From assembly GCA_947072805.1 (NCBI GenBank), contig CAMTJK010000195.1, forward strand, positions 1 through 5,254: DNA of 5,254 nt. Direction: 5' to 3'. Shown here piece after piece: positions 1-5,254 of this stretch; the stretch's first letter is position 1, and each line of letters starts with the position of its first letter. The notes under the pieces are model-generated. The model was not told the origin of the DNA and made no database searches. It saw nothing but the letters and a program-made list of their open reading frames with translations. The DNA comes from an uncultured Prevotella sp. GTDB taxonomy: Bacteria > Bacteroidota > Bacteroidia > Bacteroidales > Bacteroidaceae. Position numbers and translations under genes: made by a program.

Positions 1-146
1 CCACTTTCATTAACAAATATTTACACCTAGAATGCCGGATTTAAAAATGTTAAATCTGACCAAATATCTTTACAAATTAACTTTCATTAAGTACAGTTAC
101 GAGCCTCCTGCCGTCAATCTTCATTCGCCATACGCCGCACGTAAAT

Positions 147-164
147 ATTGTGTAAAGACACAAT
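147..164. promoter_or_regulatory. Perfect inverted repeat ATTGTGT-AAAG-ACACAAT, candidate operator
   Basis: Two 7-base arms are exact reverse complements around a 4-base AAAG centre. The TGTGT-N4-ACACA core has the half-site arrangement used by CRP/FNR-family dimers (FNR sites have N4, CRP sites N6), but no regulator can be named from this. It lies about 180 bases before the -7 box at 344, far for direct control of that promoter, so it may serve a second promoter or a divergent gene left of the window. As RNA or cruciform it would be a weak, AT-rich 7-bp stem, so an operator reading is preferred over a terminator. Confidence 0.35.
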
Positions 165-254
165 CTATTTGTTTAATCCAGCCATAGACAATGTATTTTT
201 TTGCGTCGAATGATCTATTTTGGTTTATAAAACTTGTAATTATCTTTCTTCGTT

Positions 255-342
255 AGGGAAACATTTTACCAAATGTCCGGTGTAGTGTTGGCATAAAAGT
301 GCAACCTTTTGTGCCGATATGCCTTTTGTTCGTCTTTTTTTT
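255..342 (+). other. Two tandem hairpins followed by T8: candidate small RNA or structured leader
   Basis: Hairpin 1 pairs 261-266 with 271-276 around TACC, and G257-G258 can pair with C277-C278 across a two-base bulge. Hairpin 2 pairs 290-299 with 306-315 around TGCAAC: ten pairs, nine Watson-Crick and one G-U. It can extend to 285-320 with five more pairs, three of them G-U. A T8 run follows at 335-342, but 15-20 bases beyond the stem, which is too far for a classic intrinsic terminator. A weak promoter candidate lies upstream: TTTTG at 218-222 and TATCTTTC at 241-248, one mismatch from TAnnTTTG, with an 18-base spacer. This would start an RNA near 255 and end it near 342, about 88 bases. 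Alternatives are the 3' end of a transcript from the left, or DNA structure with no RNA role. Confidence 0.25.
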
Positions 343-351
343 GTATTTTTG
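325..351 (+). promoter_or_regulatory. Bacteroidetes-type promoter for the three-gene operon
   Basis: TATTTTTG at 344-351 is a perfect match to the Bacteroidetes -7 consensus TAnnTTTG recognised by their unusual primary sigma factor. The likely start point is about 355-358, giving a short leader of some 20 bases before the ATG at 379. The upstream TTTG at 325-328 could be the -33 element, but its 15-base spacer is shorter than the usual 19-21, so the upstream element is uncertain. The leader has no Shine-Dalgarno sequence, as is normal in this phylum. Confidence 0.55.
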
Positions 352-378
352 CACGCGTTAAATGTAATTTCATAGCGT

Positions 379-1767
379 ATGAAAATGTCATTCCGATATC
401 TGTTGTTGCTCCTTCTTTCGGTTTTTTTTGCCGACAGTGCCTTATCGCAGACCACTAAGTGGAAGGATATACATACAGTAAAACGCAAGGAGACCATCTA
501 TGGCATAGCCAGGGATAACGGTATTACAGAGGCGGAACTCCGCAGAGCCAATCCCGAGATGAACGAACCGGGATACAAACTGAAGAAGGGCTCTACTGTT
601 TTTATCCCTTTTCCCTCCACCTCATCATCCTCTTCCGATACCAAGGGTGCTGTACCTGCATCGGGTAATAGGGTAAAGCAATCCTCTGCGCAGTCGGAGA
701 CAGACATGCGTCATCGCGCCATACGTGTGGGAGTCATGCTTCCACTCCACGATATCAACGGCGACGGTCGGCGTATGGTGGAATACTATCGTGGCGTGCT
801 TATGGCGTGCGACAGTTTGCGGCAGAACGGCATTTCAGTAGATATAAGGGCATGGAATGTACCCGAAGATGCCGATATCCGTATCACCCTGCGTCGTAAG
901 GAGGCTTCTCTTTGCGATCTCATCATTGGTCCGCTCTATTCCAAACAGGTAAAGCCTCTATCTGATTTTGCAGCTGAACATAATATTAAGGTGCTCATTC
1001 CTTTCTCCATCAATGCCCCCGAGCTGCAAACCAACCGCAACATCTATCAAGTATATCAGTCGCCTGCCGACCAGAACGAGACGGTGATAAGTCGTTTTCT
1101 TGAGAGATTCGCCGGCAGTCATGTTGTCTTCATCGACTGCAATGACACAACCAGTCGCAAGGGCATCTTTACATTCGGGCTCCGTCGCCGTCTTGAGACC
1201 ATGGGTCGCCATTACAGCATAACAAACTTAAAGTCGAGCGAACAGGCGTTTACAAAGGCTTTCAGTACCACTATGCCAAATGTAGTCATACTGAACACAG
1301 CCCGCTCCCCCGAGCTCAATGTGGCTATGGCAAAGCTCAACGGTGTGGTGACAGCCAACCAGAATCTCAAGGTTTCGCTTTTCGGCTATACAGAGTGGAT
1401 GATGTACACCAGGCATAATCTTGACAACTATTATAGGTTCGATACCTACATTCCCGCACCATTCTTCCTCAATCCTCTTTCGCCGCGTACCGCGCGTTTC
1501 GAGCAGAAGTACCGCTGGAATTTCCATGCCGACATGATGCAGTCGTTGCCCCGATTCGCCATTACAGGGTTTGATCACGCCTATTATTTCATCAAGGGAC
1601 TTCATCTTTATGGCAGAGAGTTTGTTGGTCCCAAGGGCGTGGTGGGCTACACTCCCATACAGACACCTCTTTACTTTGAACGTATTGGCAATGGCGGACT
1701 GCAGAACCGCGGCATGCTCTTCGTACACTATACCCCCTCACATACCACAGAGACCATAACATTCTGA
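379..1767 (+). CDS. Secreted PBP1-fold protein with N-terminal LysM domain
   Basis: A 462-residue exported protein. Residues 1-23 form a signal peptide (basic start, poly-Leu core, ALS cleavage site) and the mature chain should begin with Gln24; there is no lipobox Cys, so it is not a lipoprotein. Residues about 31-77 are a LysM domain (HTVKRKETIYGIA start, an ANP centre, KKGSTVFIP end), which binds peptidoglycan glycan chains. A Ser-rich hydrophilic linker covers about 80-113. Residues about 114-450 resemble a type 1 periplasmic-binding fold: IRVGVMLPL strand (115-123), LIIGPLYS (181-188) and ITGFDHAYYF (395-404) are typical of the LivJ-like/Peripla_BP_6 group. No ABC permease or ATPase gene is nearby, so a transport role is doubtful. 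The fold plus wall-binding domain recalls LpoA of gamma-proteobacteria (PBP1-fold activator of a penicillin-binding protein), making a wall-associated sensor or scaffold plausible; that is inference. An alternative start at 385 would drop two residues. It is the first gene of the operon. Confidence 0.9.
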   Translation: MKMSFRYLLLLLLSVFFADSALSQTTKWKDIHTVKRKETIYGIARDNGITEAELRRANPEMNEPGYKLKKGSTVFIPFPSTSSSSSDTKGAVPASGNRVKQSSAQSETDMRHRAIRVGVMLPLHDINGDGRRMVEYYRGVLMACDSLRQNGISVDIRAWNVPEDADIRITLRRKEASLCDLIIGPLYSKQVKPLSDFAAEHNIKVLIPFSINAPELQTNRNIYQVYQSPADQNETVISRFLERFAGSHVVFIDCNDTTSRKGIFTFGLRRRLETMGRHYSITNLKSSEQAFTKAFSTTMPNVVILNTARSPELNVAMAKLNGVVTANQNLKVSLFGYTEWMMYTRHNLDNYYRFDTYIPAPFFLNPLSPRTARFEQKYRWNFHADMMQSLPRFAITGFDHAYYFIKGLHLYGREFVGPKGVVGYTPIQTPLYFERIGNGGLQNRGMLFVHYTPSHTTETITF

Positions 1768-1768
1768 C

Positions 1769-2527
1769 ATGCGCAACTTTCTAATCACCCTTGTTTCTTT
1801 ACTTGTAGCCATGTCAGCCACGGCGCAGATAGGCGACCACCGTAGCGAGCTTTCCTTGGGTGTAAATGGTGGCTACGTTATGAGCAACGTGGGCTTCAAT
1901 CCCACTGTGCCGCAGTCCATGCTCGGCGGTATTACCGGTGGTGTCACCGTGCGATACACCTGCGAGAAATACTTCAACAGCATCTGTGCACTCGTTGCCG
2001 AACTCAACTACATACAGACAGGTTGGAAGGAAGATATTCTCAATTCAGACGACCTTCCTGTCGTCAATCCACTCACCGGTCAGCCCGAACAGTATGAGCG
2101 CCGCATCAATTACCTGCAGTTGCCTCTGATGGCACGTATGGGATGGGGACGTGAGCGCAAGGGCTTCCAGTTCTTTTTTCAGGTAGGACCGCAAATAGGA
2201 CTCTATCTTAGCGACAAGTCCACTGCCAACTTTGCCCATGCCGACCGCAATCAGGCGGAGCGCATAGGAGCCCAGCGCGATGCCGTACACGACACTCTTG
2301 CCATCCAGCGTAAGTTTGACTATGGCATTGCAGGAGGTCTTGGTCTTGAGTATTCTCATCCACGCGTAGGTCATTTCATTCTTGAGGGGCGATACTACTA
2401 CGGTTTGGGTGACATCTTCAACAATTCCAAGCGCGACTATTTCGGAAGGAGCAATCTTGGCAACATTGTCATCAAGCTAACCTACCTTTGCGACATATTG
2501 AAATCTAATAATCCCAAAATTAAATAG
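1769..2527 (+). CDS. PorT-family outer-membrane beta-barrel protein (PF13568-like)
   Basis: A 252-residue protein with a signal peptide at 1-19 (ATA cleavage site, mature Gln20). The rest alternates in the manner of amphipathic beta-strands: SELSLGVNGGY (26-36), GGITGGVTVRY (53-63), ALVAELNYIQTGWK (74-87), RINYLQLPLMARMG (112-125), GFQFFFQVGPQIGLYL (132-147), DYGIAGGLGLEY (184-195), HFILEGRYYYGLGDI (202-216) and NIVIKLTYL (232-240). The E-L-N-Y-x-Q-x-G-W-K, Y-L-Q-L-P and R-Y-x-Y-G-L segments are hallmarks of the OMP_b-brl_2 family often labelled 'PorT family'. That label does not make it the type 9 secretion component PorT, so no symbol is given. A 12-residue tail, CDILKSNNPKIK, follows the last strand, whereas many barrels end on an aromatic residue. 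The start lies 1 base after the stop of the PBP1-LysM gene, suggesting coupled translation and a shared envelope role. Its ligand or partner is unknown. Confidence 0.87.
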   Translation: MRNFLITLVSLLVAMSATAQIGDHRSELSLGVNGGYVMSNVGFNPTVPQSMLGGITGGVTVRYTCEKYFNSICALVAELNYIQTGWKEDILNSDDLPVVNPLTGQPEQYERRINYLQLPLMARMGWGRERKGFQFFFQVGPQIGLYLSDKSTANFAHADRNQAERIGAQRDAVHDTLAIQRKFDYGIAGGLGLEYSHPRVGHFILEGRYYYGLGDIFNNSKRDYFGRSNLGNIVIKLTYLCDILKSNNPKIK

Positions 2528-2529
2528 TT

Positions 2530-4068
2530 ATGTTTGAAGGACAACCTAAAGGTCTTTATGCCTTGGCATTAGCCAACACCGGCGAGCGATTTGGTTATTA
2601 CACCATGCTTGCCGTATTTGCACTGTTTTTGAGAGCCAACTATGGGCTTTCACCCGGCGTTGCCGGCAGCATCTACAGCTCGTTTCTTATGCTGGTCTAT
2701 TTCTTCCCCCTCTTCGGAGGCATGCTTGCAGACCGTTACGGCTTTGGCAAGATGGTAACATCCGGCATCATCATCATGTTTGTAGGCTACCTGCTGCTCT
2801 CCGTTCCTCTCGGTGGCGATACTGTTGCATTGGTAGTTATGCTTGCTGCCCTGCTGCTCATAGGTTTCGGTACCGGTCTTTTCAAGGGCAATCTTCAGGT
2901 CATGGTGGGCAACCTCTATGACGATCCCCGCTATTCAGGCAAGCGTGATGCCGGCTTCTCAATTTTCTATATGGCTATAAATATAGGTGCTCTTTTTGCT
3001 CCTACTGCAGCCATTAGCATCAAGGAGTATGCAGAGAACACCCTGGGCTACACATCCAATGACGCATACCATTTCTCTTTTGCCGTGGCATGTGCTTCGC
3101 TCATTCTCTCAATAGCTATATACTACGCTTTCCGCGGTACATTCCGTCACACGGAAGCCCATAAGGAGACCAAGTCCGGCGCAGCGAACGCCGAAACGGC
3201 TGCTCCTGAACTCTCACCTGCCGAGACTCGCCAGCGCATCACTGCTCTCTGTCTTGTCTTCGCTGTTGTGATATTCTTCTGGATGGCATTCCACCAGAAC
3301 GGTCTTTCACTCACTTTCTTTGCTGACGAGTTTACCGCTACTACCTCTACCGGTGTGCAGTCTATGGCGTTCAGCGTGTGGAACCTCCTGCTCGTCATCT
3401 TCATCGTATATGCCGGCTTTGCTCTCTTCCAGAGTCACAACAGCAAGGGCAGAATAGGCTCAGCTGCCGTAATCATAGCCAGTGTGCTGCTTCTGGTATG
3501 GCAGTACAGCCGCCTTACCGGCAGTGTAGATGTCAAAGCTCCCATCTTCCAGCAGTTCAACCCATTCTATGTAGTTGCTCTCACCCCAGTGTCGATGGCT
3601 ATATTTGGAGCTCTCGCACGTAAGGGCAAAGAGCCTTCGGCTCCACGTAAGATTGCCTATGGCATGATAGTTGCCGCCGCTGCTTTTGCCCTGTTGCTCT
3701 TCTCATCCTTTGGACTGCCTGTTCCGCAGACAGAAATCGGACCCGACGGCAATCCTGTGGCAAAGCACGTTGCCGATGTCACACCAAATCTTCTTATCGC
3801 TGTCTACCTCATACTCACCTTTGGCGAACTCTTGCTGTCTCCTATGGGCATTTCCTTTGTATCAAAGGTTGCTCCTCCGCAGTATAAGGGTGTCATGATG
3901 GGCGGATGGTTTGTTGCCACAGCCATAGGCAATCAGCTCGTTCTTGTCGGTGGTTTGCTGTGGGGCTCTATCCCCCTGTGGTGCTGTTGGGCAGTGTTTC
4001 TGACTGTTTGTCTGCTTGCAGCCCTCTTCATGCTTGTCATGATGAAGCGTCTCGAGAAGGTTTGCTGA
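2530..4068 (+). CDS. POT-family peptide MFS transporter, divergent subgroup
   Basis: A 512-residue inner-membrane protein of the proton-dependent oligopeptide transporter (POT/PTR2) family, expected to import di- and tripeptides. It carries MFS motif A (GGMLADRYG, 63-71), the GTGLFKGN segment with the TM4 Lys119, a full PTR2 signature 2 (FSIFYMAINIGAL, 143-155), and the TM10 motif ELLLSPMG with Glu433. About 14 membrane segments are visible: roughly 8-34, 43-63, 74-93, 97-117, 140-160, 181-201, 236-262, 278-300, 309-327, 341-363, 375-395, 418-442, 452-476 and 482-505. Three oddities: ExxER reads NTGER (Asn16 for the first Glu), the TM1 Arg position is Leu27, and the usual acidic residue before Gln in TM7 is His255. 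The two extra helices appear to lie between TM7 and TM8, while the TM6-TM7 loop (202-235) is hydrophilic. Residue equivalences are from memory of PepT structures. The start lies 2 bases after the barrel gene's stop, so it shares that transcript. Substrate and coupling ion are unproven. Confidence 0.92.
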   Translation: MFEGQPKGLYALALANTGERFGYYTMLAVFALFLRANYGLSPGVAGSIYSSFLMLVYFFPLFGGMLADRYGFGKMVTSGIIIMFVGYLLLSVPLGGDTVALVVMLAALLLIGFGTGLFKGNLQVMVGNLYDDPRYSGKRDAGFSIFYMAINIGALFAPTAAISIKEYAENTLGYTSNDAYHFSFAVACASLILSIAIYYAFRGTFRHTEAHKETKSGAANAETAAPELSPAETRQRITALCLVFAVVIFFWMAFHQNGLSLTFFADEFTATTSTGVQSMAFSVWNLLLVIFIVYAGFALFQSHNSKGRIGSAAVIIASVLLLVWQYSRLTGSVDVKAPIFQQFNPFYVVALTPVSMAIFGALARKGKEPSAPRKIAYGMIVAAAAFALLLFSSFGLPVPQTEIGPDGNPVAKHVADVTPNLLIAVYLILTFGELLLSPMGISFVSKVAPPQYKGVMMGGWFVATAIGNQLVLVGGLLWGSIPLWCCWAVFLTVCLLAALFMLVMMKRLEKVC

Positions 4069-4106
4069 TAGCATCATTCTCTCAATGAAAATACCTTTAT
4101 AGTAAT

Positions 4107-4138
4107 GGGTGACGCTGTGATATTATGCGGCGTCACCC
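4107..4138 (+). terminator. GC-rich stem-loop between the operon and the EEP gene
   Basis: GGGTGACGC (4107-4115) pairs perfectly with GCGTCACCC (4130-4138), and T4116-G4129, G4117-C4128 and T4118-G4127 can extend the stem to 12 pairs around an 8-base loop. The sequence after it is TATATATATTC, T-rich but alternating, so it is not a textbook U-tract. The most likely role is termination of the operon 39 bases after the transporter stop. However, the stem ends only 23 bases before the next ATG, leaving no room for a promoter after it. The best -7 candidate, TACCTTTA at 4092-4099 (one mismatch to TAnnTTTG), would place the stem at the very 5' end of the EEP mRNA, where it could affect stability or translation instead. 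Confidence 0.55.
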
Positions 4139-4161
4139 TATATATATTCAGCCATTAAGAC

Positions 4162-5145
4162 ATGAGTGCTGCACTTCTTCTGTTCTCCTTTATCACTTTC
4201 GTCGAGATTAATTGCGAAAATCTATTCGATTTCCGTCCAGACAGTCTCCAGAATGACACCGAGTTTCTGCCATCCTCTCCCCGCCATTGGACGCCTTCGC
4301 GCTATTGGCGCAAGCTTGGCAATATATCGAAGGCAATTCTATCGTGCGGAGGTGAGGGAACGGAAGCTCCTTTGCCCGATTTTGTTGCTCTTTGCGAAGT
4401 AGAAAATGACAGCGTCCTCATCGATCTCACTCGGCGTTCGCTATTGCGTAACGCACGATACGACTATCTCGTCACGCATTCTTCAGATAGCAGAGGCATT
4501 GATGTGGCTCTACTCTATTCACCATTCTCTTTTTCCCCGCTCACACATTACGGAATACGTGTGAAGAGCTGCTATTTACCTCGTCCTACGCGCGACATCC
4601 TTTACGCAAAAGGTCTTGTTGCAACCGGCGACACACTGCACATATTTGTCGTTCACAGTCCGAGCCGCTATGGAGGTGAGAGTCATTCCCGTCCGGCCCG
4701 TATGGCAGTGGCAGAGCACTTGTGCTTTTCCATCGACTCTTTGCGGAGCGTATCGCCCAGAGCTAACATTATTGTTGCCGGAGACTTCAACGATTATACA
4801 GGTGACGTACCCCTTGAATACCTTTGTACTACGGCTTCACTGACCGATGTGACGCGCCATGCCAAAGGCAAAAGCAATGCTAAAGGCACTTATCGCTATA
4901 AGGGCAGATGGGGCAGCCTCGACCATGTGCTGTTCAGTGCTTCCATGGTGCCGTTACTTATGGAAGCTTATGTAAACGATGCTCCGTTTCTCGTTGAAGA
5001 CGATATGAAATACGGTGGGGTAAAACCTCTGCGTTCGTATACAGGATACAAATTTTCGCCCGATGGTACCAGTGATCATCTGCCTTTGGTTGTGAAGTTT
5101 GCTATTCCACAGCCTTTTGGCTCGGGCGGTGATACTATTCCTTGA
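4162..5145 (+). CDS. Endonuclease/exonuclease/phosphatase (EEP) family protein
   Basis: A 327-residue metal-dependent phosphoesterase of the DNase I-like fold (exonuclease III, APE1 and DNase I relatives). All signature motifs are present in order: INCENLFD (16-23); the metal-binding Glu in ALCEVEN (Glu79); SRGIDVALLY (110-119); VVHSPSRYGGE (163-173, with His165); AGDFND (206-211, Asp208/Asn210); SLDHVLFS (252-259); and SDHLPLV (304-310, catalytic Asp305-His306). An active Mg2+-dependent enzyme is expected; whether it cleaves nucleic acid or another phosphodiester cannot be told. An in-frame TAA at 4156-4158 and no further in-frame ATG until residue 181 fix the start at 4162. Only about 12 hydrophobic residues precede the first core strand, with no basic N-region, so there is no convincing signal peptide and its cellular location is open. 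The chain continues about 14 residues past the last core strand. No functional link to the upstream operon is evident. Confidence 0.92.
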   Translation: MSAALLLFSFITFVEINCENLFDFRPDSLQNDTEFLPSSPRHWTPSRYWRKLGNISKAILSCGGEGTEAPLPDFVALCEVENDSVLIDLTRRSLLRNARYDYLVTHSSDSRGIDVALLYSPFSFSPLTHYGIRVKSCYLPRPTRDILYAKGLVATGDTLHIFVVHSPSRYGGESHSRPARMAVAEHLCFSIDSLRSVSPRANIIVAGDFNDYTGDVPLEYLCTTASLTDVTRHAKGKSNAKGTYRYKGRWGSLDHVLFSASMVPLLMEAYVNDAPFLVEDDMKYGGVKPLRSYTGYKFSPDGTSDHLPLVVKFAIPQPFGSGGDTIP

Positions 5146-5254
5146 CGTATGTCACTAAGTATTTGTTCTGCCGACAATAAGGTGGCAACATGCTGAAGAT
5201 AGGTAGGCAATGTGAATTTTTCCTCAATCGTTCCAACGAGCGATTTGTGATAAA
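5076..5254 (-). CDS. Possible C-terminal end of a convergent gene (partial, unrecognised)
   Basis: A minus-strand frame is open from the right edge to a TGA at 5078-5076, about 58 residues. The part outside the EEP gene reads like ordinary protein (includes KSLVGTIEEKF and LLSAEQILSDIRQGI, a likely helix), while the last 22 residues or so lie antisense to the EEP 3' end. If real it overlaps that gene by 70 bases tail-to-tail. A second minus frame is also open until a TAG at 5137-5135, but it reads less naturally (Cys, His and Pro clustered). Only some 36 codons lie outside the EEP gene, and an open run of that length is not rare by chance. No family is recognised; the call rests on amino-acid character alone. 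Confidence 0.37.
   Translation of the reverse strand, partial: YHKSLVGTIEEKFTLPTYLQHVATLLSAEQILSDIRQGIVSPPEPKGCGIANFTTKGR

Larger units (their letters stand above)
1..378. other. AT-rich intergenic region upstream of the three-gene operon
   Basis: No convincing coding frame crosses this stretch; all frames are broken by stops, and the DNA is clearly more AT-rich than the genes. It contains a 10-base direct repeat (CTTTCATTAA at 4-13 and 81-90), a perfect inverted repeat at 147-164, two hairpins at 257-278 and 285-320, a T8 run at 335-342, and a Bacteroidetes-type -7 box at 344-351. It is long for a simple leader, so it probably also carries signals for whatever lies to the left. On the minus strand an ATG lies at 10-8 (ATG AAA GTG), so a divergent gene beginning just outside the window is possible but cannot be supported from 10 bases. 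Confidence 0.75.

Noticed and set aside
1..10. Start of a divergent minus-strand gene (ATG AAA GTG at 10-2)
   Set aside because: Only ten bases are available and a similar TTAATGAAAG occurs at 90-81, where the frame stops after five codons, so this could equally be chance.
4..90. Direct repeat CTTTCATTAA (4-13, 81-90) with similar CAAATAT-TTACA segments nearby (14-25, 61-74)
   Set aside because: The repeats are short, in a different order and spacing, and in AT-rich DNA. This is too little to call an iteron set or a mobile-element end.
240..497. An 85-codon minus-strand frame crossing the operon promoter and start
   Set aside because: It runs antisense through the promoter, leader and signal-peptide codons of the first gene, and its translation is rich in residues typical of reversed AT-rich DNA.
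1228..1728. A 166-codon open frame on the minus strand
   Set aside because: It lies wholly antisense to the PBP1-LysM gene, whose domains and signal peptide are clear. Its translation shows no recognisable family or natural composition.
2483..2490. Perfect -7 match TACCTTTG about 40 bases before the transporter start, possibly an internal promoter
   Set aside because: The same octamer occurs at 4819-4826 inside the EEP gene, also encoding Tyr-Leu-Cys, so it can arise from coding sequence. No TTTG lies 19-21 bases upstream (nearest TTG spacers are 14 and 23), and about one match per strand is expected by chance in a window this size.
1769..2527. Calling the barrel protein the type 9 secretion component PorT
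   Set aside because: The resemblance is to the broad PF13568 barrel family, which is usually labelled 'PorT family'. No other secretion-system gene is nearby and nothing specific to PorT was recognised.

Overview
The window looks like part of a Bacteroidales chromosome, most likely Prevotella or a close relative. The evidence is: no Shine-Dalgarno sequence before any start; a perfect match to the Bacteroidetes -7 promoter element (TAnnTTTG) before the first gene; AT-rich intergenic DNA around roughly 50% GC genes; two exported proteins predicted to begin with Gln after signal peptidase I cleavage (the Bacteroidetes 'Q-rule'); and families typical of this phylum (PBP1+LysM fusion, PF13568 barrel, divergent POT transporter). 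The genus is inferred from general resemblance; no search was run.

Layout. Positions 1-378 are non-coding. They hold a perfect 7-bp inverted repeat with a 4-base centre (147-164), two consecutive hairpins (257-278 and 285-320) leading to a T8 run, and a -7 box just before the first gene. Positions 379-4068 are three tightly packed plus-strand genes with gaps of 1 and 2 bases, almost certainly one transcript: a secreted PBP1-fold protein with an N-terminal LysM domain, a PF13568/PorT-family outer-membrane beta-barrel, and a POT-family inner-membrane peptide transporter. Positions 4069-4161 contain a strong GC-rich stem-loop (4107-4138). Positions 4162-5145 encode an endonuclease/exonuclease/phosphatase (EEP) enzyme with an intact active site. 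At the right edge an open minus-strand frame may be the C-terminus of a convergent gene, overlapping the EEP end by 70 bases.

How the genes may work together. The first three proteins would occupy periplasm/peptidoglycan, outer membrane and inner membrane. A wall-anchored sensor or binding protein, a barrel and a peptide carrier could form an envelope module that handles peptides, possibly wall-derived ones; this is inference from gene order only. The most notable protein-level observation is in the POT transporter. It appears to lack three charged residues tied to proton coupling and gating in characterised POTs (first Glu of ExxER, the TM1 Arg, the TM7 acidic residue), keeps the TM4 Lys and TM10 Glu, and seems to carry its two extra helices between TM7 and TM8. 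The EEP gene is separated by the stem-loop and has no evident functional link. I saw no CRISPR array, tRNA, rRNA, insertion sequence or attachment site, and no clear evidence of a wholly new system.
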